Counted from the first letter of the stretch, positions 18,353 through 30,343 are shown. The stretch: DNA of 64,000 bases from Pantoea sp. CCBC3-3-1 (GCF_007981265.1 NZ_CP034363.1:3658001-3722000); one strand, 5' to 3'. Notes: generated by a model from the sequence alone, not told the origin. Numbers and translations: made by a program.

Positions 18353-19071
18353 GGCTGGGTGGTTTCCTCAGAGCTTGTCTGAGCTCCGCTTCCCGCGGCG
18401 CTTTTGTCAGAATGATTATTGTCAGCATTATCCGCCGAACGGCGTGTGGAAAGCTGGCGCTCAATATCGGTTAGCGTTTCCAGCTTGCGACGCGTCAGTT
18501 TCAGCTCGTTGGTCAGCGCTACCTGCTGCTGGCGCAGGGCATCCAGCTGCGCATCGCTGTTTTGCTGCAAATGATGATAGCGGGTGCGCTCTTCCGACAG
18601 CTGAAGCTGCGCAGCCTGGTTATCGCGCCATAGCTGGATCAGCGCTCTTACTGAATCAGGATAAGCCAGGCTGAACGTATCCAGCCGCAGCATGTACTGG
18701 CGTCTTTCGACAGGCGTCACGTTTCCATTTGCCATCAGCACGCCCTGCCGGAACGCGCTCTGCCAGTTATCATCAGACCAGCGTCGTGCTTCTGCCCTTG
18801 CCTGAGCTGGCGCAAGCCTTGCCGCGCAGTCTGTTGCCCGCAGCCAGTACAGCGCATTAGTAACCGTTTTTTGGTCATCAAGATCCCACAGCCGGTCGCA
18901 ATCAACTGCCTGATAGTCAATCACTTTTACCTCGGGCACCACCAGCTTTAGCGGTTCACCCGTCACGGTTTTATTCGCTGTCTGGCAACCAGCCAAAAGC
19001 ACCACCATAAAGGTGGCGGTGATTGCGTTGCCGAAAACGGTCAGTGCGGCACTAAAAGGAGGCTTTCTCAT
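18349..19071 (-). CDS. qseG: Outer-membrane lipoprotein QseG
   Basis: 240 residues. The signal peptide ends in lipobox LLAGC (Cys about residue 29). The mature protein is helical with a coiled-coil stretch (about 145-205, HHLQQNSDAQLDALRQQQ onward) and a polar tail rich in Ser and Thr. In E. coli QseG interacts with the sensor kinase GlrK and tunes glmY expression. It lies between glrK and glrR, with a 1-bp overlap upstream and a 4-bp overlap downstream, so the three are co-translated. Confidence 0.92.
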   Translation of the reverse strand: MRKPPFSAALTVFGNAITATFMVVLLAGCQTANKTVTGEPLKLVVPEVKVIDYQAVDCDRLWDLDDQKTVTNALYWLRATDCAARLAPAQARAEARRWSDDNWQSAFRQGVLMANGNVTPVERRQYMLRLDTFSLAYPDSVRALIQLWRDNQAAQLQLSEERTRYHHLQQNSDAQLDALRQQQVALTNELKLTRRKLETLTDIERQLSTRRSADNADNNHSDKSAAGSGAQTSSEETTQP

Positions 19072-20501
19072 TATTTGTTCTTTCCGGCAATGGCATTGAG
19101 TTCAATTCTGAAACAAACATCGGCCTCTTTACTGGTCACCAGTTGAAGATCGCCCTGTAAACGATGCAGGCAGTCTTTGGCAATGCTAAGCCCCAGTCCG
19201 CTCCCCTTCACCGCGCCTTTGCGCTGCTGACTTCCCTGAAAAAAAGGCTCGAAGATCATCGCCTGCTCCGTGATGGGGATTGGCGATCCGCTGTTTGCCA
19301 CGTCAATAATGACCTTGCGGCCCTGCTGCTGACTGCGGATCCAAATGGTACCGGATTCACGGCCGTAGTGTATCGCATTCGAATAGAGATTATCGATGGC
19401 CCGCGCCAGCAGCGTCGCTTCCGCCCGGCAGGCTTTTGCCTCAAGCACGATTTCAGTGCGCATCATTTTTGCCCGGGCAGTCAGGCTGTGGCTGTTAACA
19501 ATGCCTGCAATCAGCGGCTCAAGCTCTACCGGCTCCAGCGATATCTGGGCTTCCGTCAGTTTGCGATTGTAGTCCAGCAGCTGCTCAATCAGACGCTGTA
19601 AGTGGCGGCTGCTTTCATCCAGAATGCTGACCACCTCCTGCTGATCCGAGGTGAGCGGGCCCGCTACTTCATCCGCCAACAGTGCAGTGCCTTCGCGCAT
19701 GCTGGCAAGCGGGGTTTTCAGTTCGTGTGAGATGTGACGAAGAAATTCATGGCGCTGTGATTCCAGCCAGGCGAGCCGCTCGCTAAGCCATAAAATGCGT
19801 TGTCCCAGCGAACGCAGCTCACGCGGGCCTTTCAAAGCCAGATTATGTCCTAACGTACGGCCTTCACCGAGCCGGTTTATCATGCGTTCGACGGCCTTAA
19901 CCGGCCCAATAATCATGCGCGTAAACAGTACCACCAGCCCCAGACTGAGCAAAAACAGGATCAGCGCCTGCCAGCCGAAATACTGTCCGCGCTCGGCGAT
20001 TTCACGCTGTAATTGTAAACCGCGCGAGAACACCACTTCTCTGGTCGACTGCACCAGCTGGCCGTTGGCTGTTGAAAATTTCTCAAGGCGGACTGAGGCG
20101 CTCTTTACGGGATTACTGTTTTCGCAGGTGATTTTACCGAGCTGAGTCAACGACTGACGGAGTGATTCATAAAGTCGCGAGTCTGGCAGAACGGCGGCGT
20201 GCACATCCAACAGCTGAGCATATTTAGTGCGCTGAGTCTGATAGAGATTAGCCAGCATGGGGTCGTCCAGCACGCAGTACTGACGGTAGCTGCGTTCGAG
20301 TTCAAGCGCGGTACGGGCCATCGCTTCGCTGCGGCGAACATCGGTTAAGGTTGTGCGATTAGTCTCTGCTGCGCGATCGCTAAGGGCTGAGAGGCTTTCC
20401 CAGGCTTGCCACGCGAGCACCAGCAGCGGCAGCAGAACCAGCAGAAACGCCATCAGCACCAGCTGACGCAGAGAACGGGGGAATAAACGCCATGTTTTCA
20501 C
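19071..20501 (-). CDS. glrK: Sensor histidine kinase GlrK (QseE)
   Basis: 476 residues. Two membrane segments (about 14-32 and 175-195) flank a 140-residue periplasmic domain. These are followed by HAMP (about 195-245), the phospho-His box FLRHISHELKTPLASMREG (His about 259) and the ATPase domain with N box AIDNLYSNAIHYG and G box GSGLGLSIAKDCL. It phosphorylates GlrR. First gene of the glrK-qseG-glrR operon, just downstream of glmY. Confidence 0.96.
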   Translation of the reverse strand: MKTWRLFPRSLRQLVLMAFLLVLLPLLVLAWQAWESLSALSDRAAETNRTTLTDVRRSEAMARTALELERSYRQYCVLDDPMLANLYQTQRTKYAQLLDVHAAVLPDSRLYESLRQSLTQLGKITCENSNPVKSASVRLEKFSTANGQLVQSTREVVFSRGLQLQREIAERGQYFGWQALILFLLSLGLVVLFTRMIIGPVKAVERMINRLGEGRTLGHNLALKGPRELRSLGQRILWLSERLAWLESQRHEFLRHISHELKTPLASMREGTALLADEVAGPLTSDQQEVVSILDESSRHLQRLIEQLLDYNRKLTEAQISLEPVELEPLIAGIVNSHSLTARAKMMRTEIVLEAKACRAEATLLARAIDNLYSNAIHYGRESGTIWIRSQQQGRKVIIDVANSGSPIPITEQAMIFEPFFQGSQQRKGAVKGSGLGLSIAKDCLHRLQGDLQLVTSKEADVCFRIELNAIAGKNK

Positions 20502-20570
20502 GGGACACTCTCAGTTAACGAACTCACCCGATGCTAGCTGAGTGTGGCGAACGAAGAAAGTCCTGATACA

Positions 20571-20794
20571 AAAACGAAAAATGGCAGATTTTCATCTGCC
20601 ATTCGCGCCGTGACGAACTCGTTCATCACGGAAAATAGGTGGTGCCTAACTCAACGTTACGCCCGATGCTTGATAAAGACGGAAGTCTGTTATCGGTTTG
20701 GTGGGCGGCAGGCACCGTATTGTGCGTCATTCGGGTTGTTATGAAGCGCTTGTCCGCTTGCGCAGGGCTGTCATAACCAGGTGAATGAGCCACT
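20571..20794 (-). ncRNA. glmY: GlmY small RNA
   Basis: The minus-strand transcript predicted from 20794 starts AGTGGCTCATTCACC, identical to the E. coli GlmY 5' end. It then reads GGTTATGACAGCCC, close to the E. coli GlmY continuation. The position between purL and glrK is the E. coli one. A terminator hairpin AATGGCAGAT/ATCTGCCATT (20603-20594, 20589-20580) followed by TTTTCGTTTT gives a transcript of about 224 nt, longer than the 184 nt of E. coli. A second hairpin (CGTGATGAACGAGTTCGTCACG, here split around 20610-20632) precedes it. GlmY titrates the adaptor RapZ and so protects GlmZ, which activates glmS. The 3' end is inferred. Confidence 0.88.
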
Positions 20795-20800
20795 GCGGTA

Positions 20801-20821
20801 ATTATAGCAATATCCATGCCA
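20801..20821 (-). promoter_or_regulatory. Overlapping sigma54 and sigma70 promoters of glmY
   Basis: Minus strand: TGGCATGGATATTGCT (20821-20806) is a near-consensus -24/-12 sigma54 element. TATAAT (20806-20801) is a sigma70 -10. Both would start transcription at about 20794, the same arrangement as in E. coli. Confidence 0.88.
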
Positions 20822-20914
20822 GGTTTAACAGCAAATTTATCATGCTGATTACTATAAGATTTTCTTTAACTGAATAAATGGGGCGTGGCGCAGCTTACCC
20901 TCTGGCAAAAAAAG

Positions 20915-21027
20915 TGTCTCCAATTGGTAACACCACTGCATAAGCCTGCAACAACCTAATAAAATCAGCACTTTATATGTCTCAATTTAGCGACATCTTA
21001 TTGGCAGTATGTCGTGATTTTGCGACA
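20915..21027 (-). promoter_or_regulatory. Three GlrR activator sites upstream of glmY
   Basis: The published GlrR motif is TGTC-N10-GACA. It occurs perfectly at 20978-20995 and 21010-21027, and as TGTC-N10-AACA at 20915-20932. They lie 95-205 bp upstream of the sigma54 element, the normal range for an enhancer-binding protein. The rest of the 714-bp stretch 20502-21216 holds glmY, the AT-rich spacer and the purL terminator. Confidence 0.85.
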
Positions 21028-21095
21028 TATTCTCAGATAAGGCTGGAACCGCCCCGTTTTCAACACAAATTTTAGCGTCGTATGCCAGACAACAG

Positions 21096-21130
21096 GCAAA
21101 AAAAACGAACCCGTAAAAGCAGGGTTCGTT
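21096..21130 (-). terminator. Terminator of purL
   Basis: A perfect 9-bp stem, AACGAACCC (21104-21112) with GGGTTCGTT (21122-21130), is followed on the minus strand by eight T residues. Confidence 0.92.
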
Positions 21131-21216
21131 ATCAACGGCTCGAAACTCAAAGCGAGAGGGGCAAGGGCCAGCAGCGGCCTCAACCCGAAGATTCAGCCGG
21201 CAAACTCGTTACAGCC

Positions 21217-24200
21217 TCAGCCCAGCTGCTTGCGCGCATTGCGGAAAATGCGCATCCACGGGCTGTCTTCGCCCCACTCTGCCGGATGCCAGGAGTTGCT
21301 GACGGTGCGGAATACACGCTCCGGGTGCGGCATCATAATGGTGACGCGACCGCTTTCGTTAGTTACCGCAGTGATCCCGTTAGGCGAGCCGTTCGGGTTG
21401 GCCGGATACTGCTGAGTGACCTTACCGAAGTTGTCTACAAAGCGCAGGGCAACCAGGCCCTTATGCTCCAGCTGAGCCAGATGCGCTTCATCGCGGACTT
21501 CCACAAAGCCTTCGCCGTGTGAAACCGCAATCGGCATCTGCGAGCCGACCATACCATCCAGTAACAGAGAGGGGCTGGCCGCGACTTCTACCAGGCTGAA
21601 ACGCGCTTCAAAACGCTCGGACTGGTTGCGCACAAAGCGCGGCCAGGCTTCGCTTCCCGGGATCAGCTCACGCAGGTTGGACATCATCTGGCAGCCATTA
21701 CAGACACCCAGCGCCAGCGTTTGCGGACGATGGAAGAAGGTTTCAAACTCATCCCGCACGCGCTCGTTAAACAGAATGGATTTCGCCCAGCCTTCACCCG
21801 CACCCAGCACGTCACCGTATGAGAAGCCGCCACAGGCAACCAGCGTCTGGAAATCTTCCAGACCCCGGCGTCCGGCCAGCAAATCGCTCATGTGCACATC
21901 GACCGCGTCAAAACCTGCGCGGTGGAATGCCGCCGCCATTTCAACATGGGAGTTCACGCCCTGCTCACGCAGAACCGCAACTTTCGGACGTGCGCCTGTC
22001 GCAATAAACGGTGCGGCGACGTCTTCTTCCGGCTTGAAGGTCAGTTTGACGTTCAGGCCGGGATCGAGATCGTTTTTCTTCGCTTCGTGCTCCTGATCGG
22101 CGCAGTCTGGGTTATCGCGCAGGCGCTGCATCTGCCAGGTGGTTTCTGCCCACCAGGTACGCAGCGTGGTACGGCTTTCGCTGTACACCGCAGAGTCACC
22201 TGACGTGATAACAAAACGATCGCCCTGAAGCGCGCGGCCGAGGAAATGCACGCAGTCGGCCAGGCCGTTGTCGGCAAATACCTGCTCAACCTGAGCACGG
22301 TCAGCCGCTGCAACCTGGATCACCGCGCCCAGTTCTTCGTTGAACAACGCGGCCAGCGCGTCACTGCCCAGCGAAGCGATATCGGCTTCCACGCCGCAGT
22401 GACCGGTGAAGGCCATTTCCGCGAGCGTTACCAGCAGGCCGCCATCCGAACGGTCATGGTAAGCCAGCAGTTTACCTGCGGCCACCAGCGCCTGCATGGC
22501 GTTGAAGAAACCGGACAGCTGCTGTGCATCACGAACATCGGCAGGTTCGTCGCCTAACTGACGATAAACCTGGGACAGTGCCGTTGCGCCCAGCGCGTTA
22601 ACGCCTTTACCAAGATCGATCAGCAGCAGCGCATTATCTTCCTGGGTTTGCAGCTGTGGCGTAACGGTACGACGAACGTCTTCTACGCGAGCAAAAGCAG
22701 TAATCACCAGCGACAGCGGAGAAGTCATCTCGCGCTGTTCGGTGCCGTGCTGCCAGCGGGTTTTCATCGACATAGAGTCTTTACCCACCGGAATGGTGAT
22801 GCCCAGCGCCGGACAAAGTTCTTCACCCACCGCTTTTACCGCTTCGTACAAGCCGGCATCTTCACCCGGGTGCCCTGCCGCCGCCATCCAGTTAGCAGAA
22901 AGCTTAATGCGCTTCAGCGAGCCAATTTGCGTCGCGGCAATATTGGTAATCGCTTCGCCAACCGCCAGTCGGCCAGAAGCCGCGAAATCCAGCAACGCTA
23001 CCGGCGCACGTTCGCCCAGCGACATCGCTTCACCGTAGTAGCTGTCCAGGCTGGCAGTGGTCACCGCACAGTTAGCTACCGGGATTTGCCACGGGCCAAC
23101 CATCTGGTCACGCGCGACCATGCCGGTGACCGAGCGGTCGCCAATGGTGATCAGGAAGGTTTTTTCCGCCACGGAGGGCAGATGCAATACGCGATGCACC
23201 GCATCGGCCACGGTAATGCCTTCGCGCGCCAGCGGCTCGCCCTGCGCTTTCAGGCTGCTAACGTCACGCGTCATTTTTGGCGTTTTACCCAGCAGCACGT
23301 CGAGCGGCATATCAATTGGTTTGTTGTCGAAATGGCTGTCGTCCAGCGACAGGTGCATTTCTTCGGTCGCTTCACCAATGACGGCGAACGGCGCACGTTC
23401 ACGCTCGCAAAGCTCGGCAAACAGCGCCAGCTTCTCTGGCGCTACAGCCATCACGTAACGTTCCTGAGACTCGTTACACCAGACTTCCAGCGGGCTCATG
23501 CCTGGCTCATCGCTGAGGATGTCGCGCAGGTTGAAACGGCCGCCGCGCTCGCCATCGCTGACCAGCTCCGGCATTGCGTTTGACAGGCCGCCTGCGCCTA
23601 CGTCATGAATAAACAGAATGGGGTTGTCCTGGCCCAGCTGCCAGCAGCGGTCAATCACTTCCTGACAGCGACGTTCCATTTCCGGGTTATCGCGCTGTAC
23701 GGAAGCAAAATCCAGATCGGCGTCAGACTGGCCGGAAGCCATGGAAGAAGCAGCACCGCCGCCCAGGCCGATATTCATCGCCGGGCCACCAAGTACAATC
23801 AGTTTGGCGCCAACGGTGATTTCACCTTTCTGCACGTGGTCAGCGCGAATGTTGCCGATGCCGCCGGCCAGCATGATTGGCTTATGATAGCCGCGCAGCT
23901 CAACGCCGTTGTGGCTGTTCACCTGCTCTTCATAGGTACGGAAGTAGCCATTCAGCGCCGGACGGCCAAACTCATTGTTAAACGCCGCGCCGCCCAGCGG
24001 GCCTTCGGTCATGATGTCCAGCGCGGTGACGATGCGATCGGGTTTGCCGAAATCTTCTTCCCACGGCTGTTCAAAACCAGGAATACGCAGGTTAGAGACG
24101 GAAAAACCGACCAGGCCCGCTTTTGGCTTAGCACCGCGACCGGTTGCGCCTTCATCACGAATTTCACCGCCGGAGCCGGTCGCCGCACCTGGCCACGGCG

Positions 24201-25104
24201 AAATCGCCGTTGGATGGTTGTGCGTTTCGACCTTCATCAGAATGTGCGTATCTTCCTGGTGGAAGTCGTACTTATTCTGCGTATCCGCATAGAAGCGGCC
24301 AACCTGAGAACCTTCCATTACCGCAGCGTTGTCTTTATAAGCAGACAGCACGTGATCCGGGGTCTTCTCGAAGGTATTTTTAATCATTTTGAACAGCGAT
24401 TTAGGTTGCTGTTCGCCATCGATAATCCAGTCGGCGTTAAAGATTTTATGACGGCAGTGCTCAGAGTTGGCCTGAGCAAACATGTACAGTTCGATATCGT
24501 TCGGGTTGCGCCCCAGCTTTTCAAAAGCGGCCAGCAGATAGTCGATTTCATCTTCCGCCAGCGCCAGGCCCAGCTTGCGGTTGGCCTGCTCCAGCGCCAC
24601 ACGGCCTTCGCCTAAGATATCTACGCTGTTCAGCGGTGCAGGTTCGTGGTGGGCAAACAGCTGTTCAGCCTGAGACAGCTCGCTAAGTACCACTTCCATC
24701 ATGCGGTCGTGCAACAATGCGGCCAGCTGCGACCACTGCGTTTCTGTGAGCTGAGGCGCTTTTACATAGAAAGCCAGACCACGTTCCAGGCGCAATACCT
24801 GAGGCAGATCGCAATTGTGCGCAATATCAGTGGCTTTAGAGGACCACGGAGAAATCGTACCAGGCCGCGGCGTCACCAGCAGCAGGCGACCTTCCGGGAT
24901 ATGTTCGGCGAGAGAAGGGCCGTATTTAAGCAGGCGCTGCAAACGGGCTTTTTCATCACCGTTAAGTGGCGCGCTGACATCGGCGAAATGGACGTACTCA
25001 GCGTAAATGTCACTCACCGGCAGGTGAGCGTCCTGAAAGCGGGCCAGCAATTTAGTAACACGAAATGCCGACAGAGCGGGCGAACCACGCAGAATTTCCA
25101 TCAT
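21217..25104 (-). CDS. purL: Phosphoribosylformylglycinamidine synthase
   Basis: 1295 residues, exactly the E. coli PurL length, counted from the conserved start [10 protein letters not shown]. The frame is open 195 bp further upstream, but that part covers the promoter and PurR site. It converts FGAR plus glutamine and ATP to FGAM in purine synthesis. Order: N-terminal linker, two AIRS-like ATP-grasp-type domains (with [16 protein letters not shown] and [17 protein letters not shown]), and a C-terminal glutaminase from about residue 1040. The glutaminase nucleophile Cys is in [11 protein letters not shown] and the His/Glu dyad in MPHPERVFR. Confidence 0.99.
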   Translation of the reverse strand: MMEILRGSPALSAFRVTKLLARFQDAHLPVSDIYAEYVHFADVSAPLNGDEKARLQRLLKYGPSLAEHIPEGRLLLVTPRPGTISPWSSKATDIAHNCDLPQVLRLERGLAFYVKAPQLTETQWSQLAALLHDRMMEVVLSELSQAEQLFAHHEPAPLNSVDILGEGRVALEQANRKLGLALAEDEIDYLLAAFEKLGRNPNDIELYMFAQANSEHCRHKIFNADWIIDGEQQPKSLFKMIKNTFEKTPDHVLSAYKDNAAVMEGSQVGRFYADTQNKYDFHQEDTHILMKVETHNHPTAISPWPGAATGSGGEIRDEGATGRGAKPKAGLVGFSVSNLRIPGFEQPWEEDFGKPDRIVTALDIMTEGPLGGAAFNNEFGRPALNGYFRTYEEQVNSHNGVELRGYHKPIMLAGGIGNIRADHVQKGEITVGAKLIVLGGPAMNIGLGGGAASSMASGQSDADLDFASVQRDNPEMERRCQEVIDRCWQLGQDNPILFIHDVGAGGLSNAMPELVSDGERGGRFNLRDILSDEPGMSPLEVWCNESQERYVMAVAPEKLALFAELCERERAPFAVIGEATEEMHLSLDDSHFDNKPIDMPLDVLLGKTPKMTRDVSSLKAQGEPLAREGITVADAVHRVLHLPSVAEKTFLITIGDRSVTGMVARDQMVGPWQIPVANCAVTTASLDSYYGEAMSLGERAPVALLDFAASGRLAVGEAITNIAATQIGSLKRIKLSANWMAAAGHPGEDAGLYEAVKAVGEELCPALGITIPVGKDSMSMKTRWQHGTEQREMTSPLSLVITAFARVEDVRRTVTPQLQTQEDNALLLIDLGKGVNALGATALSQVYRQLGDEPADVRDAQQLSGFFNAMQALVAAGKLLAYHDRSDGGLLVTLAEMAFTGHCGVEADIASLGSDALAALFNEELGAVIQVAAADRAQVEQVFADNGLADCVHFLGRALQGDRFVITSGDSAVYSESRTTLRTWWAETTWQMQRLRDNPDCADQEHEAKKNDLDPGLNVKLTFKPEEDVAAPFIATGARPKVAVLREQGVNSHVEMAAAFHRAGFDAVDVHMSDLLAGRRGLEDFQTLVACGGFSYGDVLGAGEGWAKSILFNERVRDEFETFFHRPQTLALGVCNGCQMMSNLRELIPGSEAWPRFVRNQSERFEARFSLVEVAASPSLLLDGMVGSQMPIAVSHGEGFVEVRDEAHLAQLEHKGLVALRFVDNFGKVTQQYPANPNGSPNGITAVTNESGRVTIMMPHPERVFRTVSNSWHPAEWGEDSPWMRIFRNARKQLG

Positions 25105-25168
25105 TAAAGATCTCTCGTCAGAGCGCCGGGCGACGCTTCTTTGGGGCGCAACAGGGAAAACGGGCGCT

Positions 25169-25207
25169 ATTATAGAGAATCCCCGCCCGTTACGAAACCG
25201 TTTGCGC
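25169..25207 (-). promoter_or_regulatory. purL promoter with PurR operator
   Basis: A TATAAT -10 is at 25174-25169. ACGAAACCGTTTGCGC at 25192-25207 differs by one base from the reverse complement of the E. coli purL PurR box and overlies the -35 region (TTTCGT). Binding of PurR with hypoxanthine/guanine would block the promoter. Confidence 0.85.
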
Positions 25208-25372
25208 AGAATTAATCGGAGAAAGGAATTGCCTGAAAAACGCACAATTCCCGATGAATTCAGTTGCGCAGGGCCACCGAGTTGCGCAAAATGCCCCACG
25301 CTCAGGATCCATTAAAGACAACCAATACTGCCGATACAGACAGAAACCTGAGAGCACTCGAGAGATAACCAT

Positions 25373-26830
25373 TTGAAACGCCTGAAAATTAATTATCTGT
25401 TTATCGGGTTGGTCACCGTGCTGCTCGCGCTGGCGCTGTGGCCGTCGATCCCGTGGTACGGTGGCGGGCAAAACCAGATTGAACAGATAAAATCGCGGGG
25501 AGTACTGCGCGTAAGTACCCTGAACTCTCCGCTGACTTACTACACAGTTAATAAAGCGCCGGCCGGTATGGATTACGAGCTGGCGAAGCGCTTCGCCGAT
25601 TACCTTGGCGTTAAGCTGCAAATTACCGTCCGTCAGAACCTGAGCGAGCTGTTTGACGATCTGGAAGATGACAAAGCTGACGTGCTGGCGGCCGGGCTGA
25701 TTTATAACAACGACCGGCTGGCGCGTTTTCGCACCGGCCCGACTTACTATTCCGTTTCCCAGCAGCTGGTTTACCGGATGGGCAAGCCTCGTCCGCCAAA
25801 TCTGGGCGCATTAAAAGGAAGGCTGACCGTCGCTTCCGATTCCGCGTTTGCCTCAACGCTGCGGGATATTAAGCAAAATCAGTATCCGGATCTCGACTGG
25901 GCAATTTCAACCGATCAGAGTCCTAATGCGCTGCTGGAAGCGGTGGCCGACGGCAAGCTGGATTATACCGTGGGTGATTCCGTGTCGATTGCGCTGCTAC
26001 AGCGGATCCATCCGCAGCTGGCGGTGGCGTTCGATATCACTGAAGAAGAGCCGATTACCTGGTATATGCGGCGCGACGACGACGACAGCCTGAATGCGGC
26101 CCTGCTGGATTATTTCAATCAAATGGGCGAAGAAGGCGCGATGGCGCGGCTGGACGAAAAATATCTGGGCCATGTTGGCACTTTTGATTACGTTGATACC
26201 CGCACTTTCCTGCGAGCGATCGACGATACGTTGCCGAACCTGCGTCCGCTGTTTGAAAAATATGCCCGTGCGATTGACTGGCGCTTACTGGCAGCGATTG
26301 CCTGGCAGGAATCGCACTGGAATCCTCAGGCCACCTCGCCGACCGGCGTACGCGGCATGATGATGTTAACCCGTAATACTGCGGAAAGCCTGCAGGTGAG
26401 CGACCGAACCGATCCGGAGCAGAGTATTCGTGGCGGCAGCGAGTATCTGGTGCGGATGATGGAGAAAGTTCCGCCAACAATACCGGATGATGAGCGTATC
26501 TGGTTCGCGCTCGCCGCTTATAATATGGGCTATGCGCATATGCTGGATGCCCGTCGGCTGACGGAAAAACAGAAGGGAAATCCGGACAGCTGGGCCGATG
26601 TGAAGCAGCGCCTGCCGATGTTAAGCCAGAAGCGTTATTACAGCCTGACGACGTATGGCTATGCTCGCGGGCAGGAAGCGTATAATTACGTGGAAAATAT
26701 TCGTATTTATCAGCTCAGCCTGGTGGGATATTTGCAGGATCAGGAAAGCAAGCTGGCGCAGAAGGCTGCCATGGAAGCCGAATTGGGGAAAGGCTACCCG
26801 ACGGTCGATCCGTTGGTGGCGCTAAACTGA
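25373..26830 (+). CDS. mltF: Membrane-bound lytic murein transglycosylase F
   Basis: 485 residues from a TTG start. The start [14 protein letters not shown] is conserved in the family, no ATG fits, and a GAGAGAT ribosome site precedes it. It has an N-terminal signal/lipid-anchor-like segment (about 7-24), then a periplasmic substrate-binding-protein-type domain (about 35-265). The SLT domain follows (about 270-450), with catalytic Glu in [21 protein letters not shown] and the [16 protein letters not shown] motif. It cleaves glycan strands to 1,6-anhydromuropeptides. The C-terminal tail is about 30 residues shorter than in E. coli MltF. Confidence 0.95.
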   Translation: MKRLKINYLFIGLVTVLLALALWPSIPWYGGGQNQIEQIKSRGVLRVSTLNSPLTYYTVNKAPAGMDYELAKRFADYLGVKLQITVRQNLSELFDDLEDDKADVLAAGLIYNNDRLARFRTGPTYYSVSQQLVYRMGKPRPPNLGALKGRLTVASDSAFASTLRDIKQNQYPDLDWAISTDQSPNALLEAVADGKLDYTVGDSVSIALLQRIHPQLAVAFDITEEEPITWYMRRDDDDSLNAALLDYFNQMGEEGAMARLDEKYLGHVGTFDYVDTRTFLRAIDDTLPNLRPLFEKYARAIDWRLLAAIAWQESHWNPQATSPTGVRGMMMLTRNTAESLQVSDRTDPEQSIRGGSEYLVRMMEKVPPTIPDDERIWFALAAYNMGYAHMLDARRLTEKQKGNPDSWADVKQRLPMLSQKRYYSLTTYGYARGQEAYNYVENIRIYQLSLVGYLQDQESKLAQKAAMEAELGKGYPTVDPLVALN

Positions 26831-26876
26831 TCGAGGACACTGGGGTTTCGTATCCCAGACGACCGGAAAGTTTGAA

Positions 26877-26986
26877 GCACGGGGAACATGGCACGTAAGT
26901 AAAGCGTCCCGCGACAGGGACGTCGCGGGCCGAGCTGGCATGGACGCCGCTTTTTGCGTCTTTACGTCGGGCCATGTTCCCTGTGC
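26877..26986. repeat. 110-bp nested palindromic element between mltF and tadA
   Basis: The outer arms GCACGGGGAACATGGC (26877-26892) and GCCATGTTCCCTGTGC (26971-26986) are reverse complements with one mismatch. Inside them ACGTAA..AAAG pairs with CTTTACGT. At the centre CCCGCGAC (26909-26916) pairs with GTCGCGGG (26922-26929). The shape is that of a small non-autonomous palindromic repeat. No coding capacity. A smaller hairpin CTGGGG/TCCCAG lies just before it at 26840-26858. Confidence 0.75.
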
Positions 26987-27028
26987 CTGCACCATTTTTA
27001 AAGACGGCGCTGAAACTCAGCGACTGCT

Positions 27029-28217
<1,189 letters not shown>

Positions 28218-28441
28218 AATTTCTCCTCTGGGCTTTAACTCCCATCAACCAGCGATAAGGAAAACCGCCATCACCGGCTTACCCACAGCGGAAAGAGGCT
28301 GTGCGGCTGCCTGTGACCGGCGCAAGCTCTTAGTGTAGTCAGTAGCGGCTAAGGGATCCGCCAAATCGATTCAGTTCCCAGTCATAACGCGATGTTTTTA
28401 ACAACAACATGAATTTTTTAGCGATTTTGACGGGTTTAAAC

Positions 28442-29341
28442 TCACGCCTTATCCTGTAAAGCCGCCCGCAAAAAGCCGTTATGCTGTGCGAGCTTCGCTT
28501 TTGCCTGCTCTGCGCCAAGGCCGCTTAACACCATCATAATGGCCGTTTTGACTTCAAAGGCCGTTTGTTTAAGCGCGGTTTCCGCCTCACCAGACGAGCA
28601 GCCTGTTGCCTGACAAACCATGCGGCAGGCGCGATCGACCAGTTTCACATTGGTTGCCTGCATATCTACCATCAAATTCTGATAAACCTTGCCCGTTTTT
28701 ACCATCGCGCCCGTTGAGAGCATGTTGAGCACCAGTTTTTGCGCCGTTCCTGACTTCAAACGGGTAGAACCCGTCAATGCTTCCGGCCCGACAACCGGGG
28801 AAATGGCAATCTCCGCTTCGCGGGCAATCGGTGAATCCGGATTGCAGGAGATGGCGGCGGTACGGCAACCAAACAGGCGTGCGTGGCGCAATCCGCCAAT
28901 CACATAGGGCGTGCGCCCCGACGCGGCCAGACCCACTACCATATCTTTAGGGGTCAGACAAAGCGCCTGCAAATCCGCGATGGCCAGTTCTTCACTGTCT
29001 TCGGCGCCTTCTACCGCTTTCAAAAGTGCGCCTGGCCCACCGGCAATCAGACCTACAACCAGCCCATGTGGAACACCAAAGGTCGGTGGGCATTCAGAGG
29101 CATCTAATACCCCAAGTCGGCCGCTGGTTCCAGCGCCCATATAAATCAACCTGCCACCTTCTTGCAGCGCCTGAGCCGCAGCATCTACAGCTTTCGCGAC
29201 TTCCGGTAACGTCTGCCGTACCGCTTCAGCTACCGTGGCATCCTGGTCGTTGAATTTTGTCACCAGCTCAAGCGTGGAAAGGCTGTCGAGATCCATTGTG
29301 TCGACGTTTCGCGTTTCTGAAATCAGGGAACCAAGATCCAT
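28442..29341 (-). CDS. murQ: N-acetylmuramic acid 6-phosphate etherase
   Basis: 299 residues, colinear with E. coli MurQ. It cleaves the lactyl ether of MurNAc-6-P to give GlcNAc-6-P and D-lactate in cell-wall recycling. The SIS-domain motifs [21 protein letters not shown] and [15 protein letters not shown] (each quoted in part) are intact, as is the [20 protein letters not shown] block. No PTS permease murP follows, unlike E. coli. The substrate may come from anhydro-MurNAc via AnmK, or from a permease elsewhere. Divergent from yfhH, whose RpiR product may control it. Confidence 0.95.
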   Translation of the reverse strand: MDLGSLISETRNVDTMDLDSLSTLELVTKFNDQDATVAEAVRQTLPEVAKAVDAAAQALQEGGRLIYMGAGTSGRLGVLDASECPPTFGVPHGLVVGLIAGGPGALLKAVEGAEDSEELAIADLQALCLTPKDMVVGLAASGRTPYVIGGLRHARLFGCRTAAISCNPDSPIAREAEIAISPVVGPEALTGSTRLKSGTAQKLVLNMLSTGAMVKTGKVYQNLMVDMQATNVKLVDRACRMVCQATGCSSGEAETALKQTAFEVKTAIMMVLSGLGAEQAKAKLAQHNGFLRAALQDKA

Positions 29342-29503
29342 GCTATTCTCTCTTATGAATTTTTAATTCTTCAACAAAACAAAATTTTGAATATTATATT
29401 CTTTCGCCGAGCCAGCTTACCCGATGGCGGTCAATAACACGGCATCAAATCGGGGCCTACCCGCATGCTATTCGGGCTAATGATTGACAGGAGATGTCAC
29501 ACG

Positions 29504-30343
29504 ATGAGTTCACTGCTACGCATTCGCCAGCTCTATCCAGGACTGGCGTTAAACGAACGCCGACTGGCTGACTTTTTGCTGTCGCAACCCGACGTGGCTC
29601 GTCATCTCAGTTCGCAAAAACTAGCAGAAGAGGCTGGCGTGAGCCAGTCCAGCGTGGTGAAGTTCGCCCAAAAGCTGGGCTATAAAGGTTTTCCGGCTCT
29701 CAAACTGGCGCTCAGCGAATCGCTGGCGGATAAAGACGCCATCACCGTACATAACCTGATACTCAGTGACGATCCGCTGAAAATCGTGGGCGAAAAGTTG
29801 CTCGCTGAAAAGCAGTCAGCTATTCGCGCCACGCTGGATATTAACAGTGAAGAAATGCTTGCCGAAACGTTACGGCTACTGAAAGGGGCAAACCGGATAA
29901 TTCTGGTAGGTATTGGCGCATCCGGGCTGGTCGCGAAAGATTTCTCCTGGAAGCTGATGAAAATTGGCATCAGCGCCGTGGCTGAACAGGATATGCATGC
30001 GCTACTGGGAAGCGTACAGGCGTTGAGCGTGGGCGATGTACTATTAGCGATTTCCTATACGGGAGAACGCCGTGAGATTAACCTTGCTGCGCAGGAAGCA
30101 CAGCGCGTGGGGGCCAGCGTGCTCGCTTTTACCGGCTTTACGCCAAATACTCTGCAACAATGCGCGACGCACTGCCTTTATACCGTCGCAGAAGAACAAA
30201 CTACTCGCAGCGCGGCTATCTCTTCCACATCGGCTCAGCTGACGCTGACCGACCTGCTGTTTATGGCGCTGGTGCAGCACGATCCCGAGCGCGCGCCCAG
30301 CCACATCCGGCATAGCGAGGCGCTGGTAAAGAGGCTGGTTTAG
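29504..30343 (+). CDS. yfhH: RpiR-family transcriptional regulator YfhH (MurR-like)
   Basis: 279 residues. The N-terminal RpiR helix-turn-helix domain (about 1-77) contains LAEEAGVSQSSVVKFAQKLGYKGFPALKLALSE, nearly identical to E. coli YfhH (quoted region positions 43-75). The C-terminal SIS sugar-phosphate-binding domain starts near 125 (LVGIGASGLVAKDFSWKLMKIG region). It ends RHSEALVKRLV as in E. coli. Start ATG 29504 follows an AGGAG site. In E. coli it sits next to yfhL; here a 20-kb island separates them. Its divergence from murQ suggests that it senses MurNAc-6-P or a similar sugar phosphate (inference). Confidence 0.9.
   Translation: MSSLLRIRQLYPGLALNERRLADFLLSQPDVARHLSSQKLAEEAGVSQSSVVKFAQKLGYKGFPALKLALSESLADKDAITVHNLILSDDPLKIVGEKLLAEKQSAIRATLDINSEEMLAETLRLLKGANRIILVGIGASGLVAKDFSWKLMKIGISAVAEQDMHALLGSVQALSVGDVLLAISYTGERREINLAAQEAQRVGASVLAFTGFTPNTLQQCATHCLYTVAEEQTTRSAAISSTSAQLTLTDLLFMALVQHDPERAPSHIRHSEALVKRLV

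Noticed and set aside
22648..23583. Open frame of 311 codons on the plus strand
   Set aside because: Wholly antisense to purL, with Arg/His/Gln-rich composition caused by the GC-rich third positions of purL; no homology or ribosome site.
23605..24615. Open frame of 336 codons on the plus strand
   Set aside because: Antisense shadow of purL like the one before it.
25105..25299. N-terminal extension of purL
   Set aside because: It covers the promoter -10 and the PurR operator; [10 protein letters not shown] is the conserved start.
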